Source: Actinomycetes bacterium
GTDB lineage: Bacteria; Actinomycetota; Actinomycetes; Actinomycetales; Cellulomonadaceae
DNA length: 7,792 nucleotides
NCBI GenBank assembly: GCA_023389545.1
Contig: JAEWEI010000225.1
Coordinates: 1-7,792 of the forward strand
Direction: 5' to 3'
The notes beneath the pieces are model-generated. The model did no database searches. It saw only the letters and a list, made by a program, of their open reading frames with translations, and was not told the DNA's origin. The position numbers and the translations under genes were made by a program. Numbering within the stretch: the stretch's first letter is position 1; every line of letters starts with the position of its first letter. Of this stretch, positions 5,770 through 7,792 are shown piece by piece.

Positions 5770-5778
5770 GCCAACCGG
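5762..5778 (+). other. Small hairpin at the junction of the EAL genes
   Basis: CCGGTTG (5762-5768) pairs perfectly with CAACCGG (5772-5778) around a three-base loop and spans the stop codon of the first EAL gene. It may reduce read-through or protect the upstream message, changing the ratio of the two proteins. It is short and lacks a T-run. Confidence 0.35.
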
Positions 5779-5798
5779 GTGAAGTGGCGAGGGGCCGC

Positions 5799-5816
5799 GT
5801 CATCACGGGACATGAC
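5799..5816 (+). promoter_or_regulatory. Dyad GTCAT-N8-ATGAC at the start of the second EAL gene
   Basis: The 5-bp arms match those at 5029-5045 but the spacing is one base longer, and the right arm again contains a possible start codon (ATG 5812). GTCA-N10-TGAC also occurs inside this gene at 5944-5961 and 6492-6509, so this copy may be chance. Confidence 0.25.
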
Positions 5817-6540
5817 AGAGCTCTCAATGGCCGTGACCACCCCGGGGCAGGCACCCGATGCCAGATGCGACAAGGCGCGGCAGCCAACCGCCAGCGCCAG
5901 GCGCCGCCACGGCTGGCGGACGCTTCTCGGACGGCAGCCGATCGTCACCGCCGAGGCTGACACCGTGGGGTTCGAGTTCCTCTACAGGTCCCCCACCCGC
6001 CGGCCCGTCAGGGTCGACACCTGGCCAGCCGAGCACCAGGACCGCGCCAGCGGGCGGGTCCTCGCGCAGGTCTTCGACGCCGGCCCGCACCACGTGGCAG
6101 GCGAGCACCTCGCATTCGTGAACATCACCCGGTCGTACCTCGTGGGCGACCTGCCGCTGCCCCCGCACCCCGCCCGCCTGGTGCTCGAGGTCGTCGAGTC
6201 CGTGCCACACGACCTCGCCGTGATCGCCGGGGTGCGCCGCCTGCGTCGGCACGGCTTCCGCATCGCGCTCGACGACTTCACCGGGCTCCCCGCACAATTG
6301 GCCCTGCTGCCCTTCGCGGACTACGTCAAGGTCGACTGCCGAGACCTCGAGCAGCAGGGCGACGCGCTCGTCGACCTGGCCGGCTCCTCGGGAGCCACGC
6401 TCATCGCCGAGCGCGTCGAGGACGAGGCCTTGCGGCGGCGCTGCACCGCATGGGGCTTCGACCTCTTCCAAGGCCACCACTTCGCCGCCGCGTCAGTGCT
6501 CGATCTGACGGGCAGCGTCCCGTCACCGCGATCCGGCTGA
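5812..6540 (+). CDS. Stand-alone EAL-domain protein, catalytic residues kept (second of tandem pair)
   Basis: This is a paralogue of the preceding gene. Counted from ATG 5812 it has 242 residues: a basic, probably unstructured head (1-35), then an EAL domain related to YuxH-type proteins without HDOD. Landmarks are LLGRQPIV (38-45), FEFLYR (54-59), AFVNITRSYLVGDLPLP (101-117), RLVLEVVES (122-130), FRIALDDFTGLP (149-160), LLPFADYVKVDCRDLE (165-180), TLIAERVED (196-204) and WGFDLFQGHHF (214-224). Glu55, Asn104, Glu126, Asp154-Asp155, Lys173, Glu200 and Gln220 fall where active EAL phosphodiesterases have metal and substrate ligands, so cyclic di-GMP cleavage is possible, although the YuxH-type group is often inactive. 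Possible starts are GTG 5779, ATG 5812 and ATG 5827; none has a strong ribosome site. It follows the first EAL gene within about 40 bases and overlaps the end of convergent holA by 18 bp. Confidence 0.85.
   Translation: MTELSMAVTTPGQAPDARCDKARQPTASARRRHGWRTLLGRQPIVTAEADTVGFEFLYRSPTRRPVRVDTWPAEHQDRASGRVLAQVFDAGPHHVAGEHLAFVNITRSYLVGDLPLPPHPARLVLEVVESVPHDLAVIAGVRRLRRHGFRIALDDFTGLPAQLALLPFADYVKVDCRDLEQQGDALVDLAGSSGATLIAERVEDEALRRRCTAWGFDLFQGHHFAAASVLDLTGSVPSPRSG
6506..6525. terminator. Weak hairpin at the convergent EAL/holA ends
   Basis: TGACGGG (6506-6512) pairs with CCCGTCA (6519-6525) around a six-base loop, within the last codons of the second EAL gene and covering the holA stop. It is the only candidate stop signal at this tight convergent junction and is short, so terminator function is uncertain. 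Confidence 0.3.
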
Positions 6541-7554
6541 CGCGATCCTCAGCACCGCGCGCTCCACAGCGAACTCGCGGTCCCGCCCGCCGCCCTTCAC
6601 CTCGGTGTCGGCCTGAGCCACTGCGGTGATGGCCTCCGCCAAGCCCTCCGGCGTCCAGCGCTGCAGATCCTTGAGCGCACGGTCCACCTGCCACGGCGCG
6701 AGGCTGAGGTCACGCGCCGAGGCGCCCCCGCGGCCACGCGTCGCCGCCACCTTCGCCAGGGTGCGCAGCTTCATCGCGAGCGCCGCGACGATCGGCACCG
6801 GGTCGACGCCCGTGGCGAGCGCATGCCGCAGCAGCGCCACGGCCTGGCCGGCATCGCCCTCGATCGCCGCGTCCGCGACACGGAAGCCCGTCGCCTCGAT
6901 CCGGCCGCCGTAGTACCGCTCGACGACCTCCGTGCCGATCACCCCGGACGTGTCCGCCACCAACTGGGCGCATGCCGCCGCGAGCTCGCGCAAGTCGTTG
7001 CCCACGGCGTCGACCAACGCGCGCACCGCCCGCGGATCCGCGCGACGTGAGGCGCGCCGCAGCTCGGATGTGACGAACGCCGCCTTGTCCGAGTCCTTCT
7101 TCAGCGGCTCGCATGCCACAACGGGCGCGCCCACGGAGCGGACCGCGTCAAGCAGCTTCTTGCCCCGCTGTCCGCCGCCGTGGCGGAGCACCAGGACCAC
7201 GTCGGAGGCAGGCGCCTCCAGGTAGGAGATGGCGTCGGCCAGCAGCTCGTCGGTCGCGCGCTCCACGCCCTCGACCACCACCACCCGGTCCTCTCCGAAG
7301 AGGGACGGGCTCGCCACGACGCCGAGCGTGCCGCCGCTGTACAGCGCGCCGTCGAGCGTGGTCACCTCGACCCCTGGGTCGCGCTCCTTGGCGAGGGAGA
7401 CGAGGCGATCGACCGCCCGCTCGGCGAGCAGGCCCTCAGCGCCGGACACGAGCACCACCGGCGCGAGCTCGGCCTCGGACCACGGAATCCCGGACGGAGT
7501 GGCGCGTGCGGCGCCGCGGGAGGTCCGACTCGTCGAGCGTGGTGTGGGGGGCAC
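6523..7554 (-). CDS. holA: DNA polymerase III subunit delta
   Basis: Delta is the clamp-loader subunit that opens the beta sliding clamp during replication. Counted from GTG 7554 the protein has 343 residues, normal for the family. After a disordered, Ser/Thr/Arg-rich head it begins the delta fold at WSEAELAPVVLVSGAEGLLAERAVDRLV (25-52). SPSLFGEDRVVVVEGVERA (82-100) follows; its Leu85-Phe86 pair matches the residues with which E. coli delta grips the clamp. DVVLVLRHGGGQRGKKLLDAV, NDLRELAAACAQL, RYYGGRIEATGFRVADA, PVPIVAALAMKLRTLAKVA and LSLAPWQVDRALKDLQRW are typical of actinobacterial HolA. The start is uncertain: GTG 7554 is preferred, while ATG 7623 and GTG 7674 extend the frame without clear ribosome sites. 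Even the shortest sensible start overlaps the upstream ComEC-like gene. In M. tuberculosis, as I recall, holA is next to rpsT; here an accessory block separates them. Confidence 0.93.
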   Translation of the reverse strand: MPPTPRSTSRTSRGAARATPSGIPWSEAELAPVVLVSGAEGLLAERAVDRLVSLAKERDPGVEVTTLDGALYSGGTLGVVASPSLFGEDRVVVVEGVERATDELLADAISYLEAPASDVVLVLRHGGGQRGKKLLDAVRSVGAPVVACEPLKKDSDKAAFVTSELRRASRRADPRAVRALVDAVGNDLRELAAACAQLVADTSGVIGTEVVERYYGGRIEATGFRVADAAIEGDAGQAVALLRHALATGVDPVPIVAALAMKLRTLAKVAATRGRGGASARDLSLAPWQVDRALKDLQRWTPEGLAEAITAVAQADTEVKGGGRDREFAVERAVLRIASAGSR

Positions 7555-7792
7555 TCCCCCAGCCTGCCACGGACCGCCGACCCGCCACGCCCGTCGGCCC
7601 GGTCTCGGGCGCCCCGGCGCCATGGGACGCACGGGGTCCCTCGGTGTCGGGACGAGGCCACGGCCCGTCCGCACGGGGCATGAGCAGCAACCTCAGCGCC
7701 GCGAGCGTGGCCACGCCGAGCAGCGCCGCCCCCATCGCGCCCTCGGCCCAGGCCACCTGGGCGCCCGGCGCCCGTGCCGCGGTGCGCGCGAC
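7436..7792 (-). CDS. ComEC/Rec2-like protein, C-terminal end only
   Basis: The frame is open from the right edge to a stop at 7436. It reads VARTAARAPGAQVAWAEG, then a membrane-type stretch AMGAALLGVATLAALRLLLM, then a long Arg/Pro-rich tail. The segment resembles the end of the membrane part of actinobacterial ComEC/Rec2 competence proteins, and a ComEC-like gene directly before holA is a known actinobacterial arrangement (I recall Rv2414c before Rv2413c). ComEC forms the channel for DNA uptake. No metallo-beta-lactamase domain follows, as in the shorter actinobacterial versions. The last 40 or so residues overlap the start of holA in another frame, so either this tail is real and overlapping or the stop was moved by a frameshift. 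The call rests on little sequence plus gene context. Confidence 0.55.
   Translation of the reverse strand, partial: VARTAARAPGAQVAWAEGAMGAALLGVATLAALRLLLMPRADGPWPRPDTEGPRASHGAGAPETGPTGVAGRRSVAGWGSAPHTTLDESDLPRRRTRHSVRDSVVRGRARAGGARVRR

Noticed and set aside
5944..6509. GTCA-N10-TGAC copies inside the second EAL gene (5944-5961 and 6492-6509) as further operators
   Set aside because: They lie in coding sequence away from any gene start and have different spacing from the main dyads, so chance is the simpler explanation.
1..7792. CRISPR array, tRNA, rRNA or insertion sequence
   Set aside because: No regularly spaced repeats, tRNA-like folds, rRNA segments, transposase frames or terminal inverted repeats were found on reading both strands.

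Overview
The window is very GC-rich DNA with actinobacterial features: GTG starts, several TANNNT boxes about 6 nt upstream of start codons (leaderless style), and actinobacterial gene neighbours. The protein sequences look most like Cellulomonadaceae or a related Micrococcales family, but that placement is an impression and was not tested.

The outer parts match a backbone I recall from Mycobacterium tuberculosis (the Rv2409c-Rv2414c region): an alpha-E gene, a circularly permuted ATP-grasp gene, rpsT, holA and a ComEC-like gene. From left to right the window holds the 5' part of the alpha-E gene (minus), the full ATP-grasp gene (minus), a divergent PemK/MazF-like gene (plus) and rpsT (plus) with its own promoter and a long structured leader. 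At the far right are holA (minus) and the 3' end of a ComEC/Rec2-like gene (minus).

Between rpsT and holA, which I recall as adjacent and convergent in M. tuberculosis, lie about 3.3 kb of accessory genes. These are an HTH-XRE regulator with a TPR-like helical body (minus), a 44-residue secreted peptide with a CysCys pair encoded just upstream of it (minus), and two tandem stand-alone EAL-domain proteins (plus). The twins resemble the EAL half of YuxH-type EAL-HDOD proteins. One keeps the catalytic signature and the other has lost it.

A dyad GTCA-N9-TGAC occurs three times: over the -10 box of the regulator gene, over the -10 box of the peptide gene, and at the start of the first EAL gene. 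A version with N10 lies at the start of the second. My working hypothesis is a self-contained signalling cassette, in which the TPR regulator controls itself, the peptide and a cyclic-di-GMP-type EAL pair, with the exported peptide as a possible ligand (an RRNPP-like logic). The genes, the peptide and the repeats can be read directly from the sequence. The regulatory links and the ligand role are inference.
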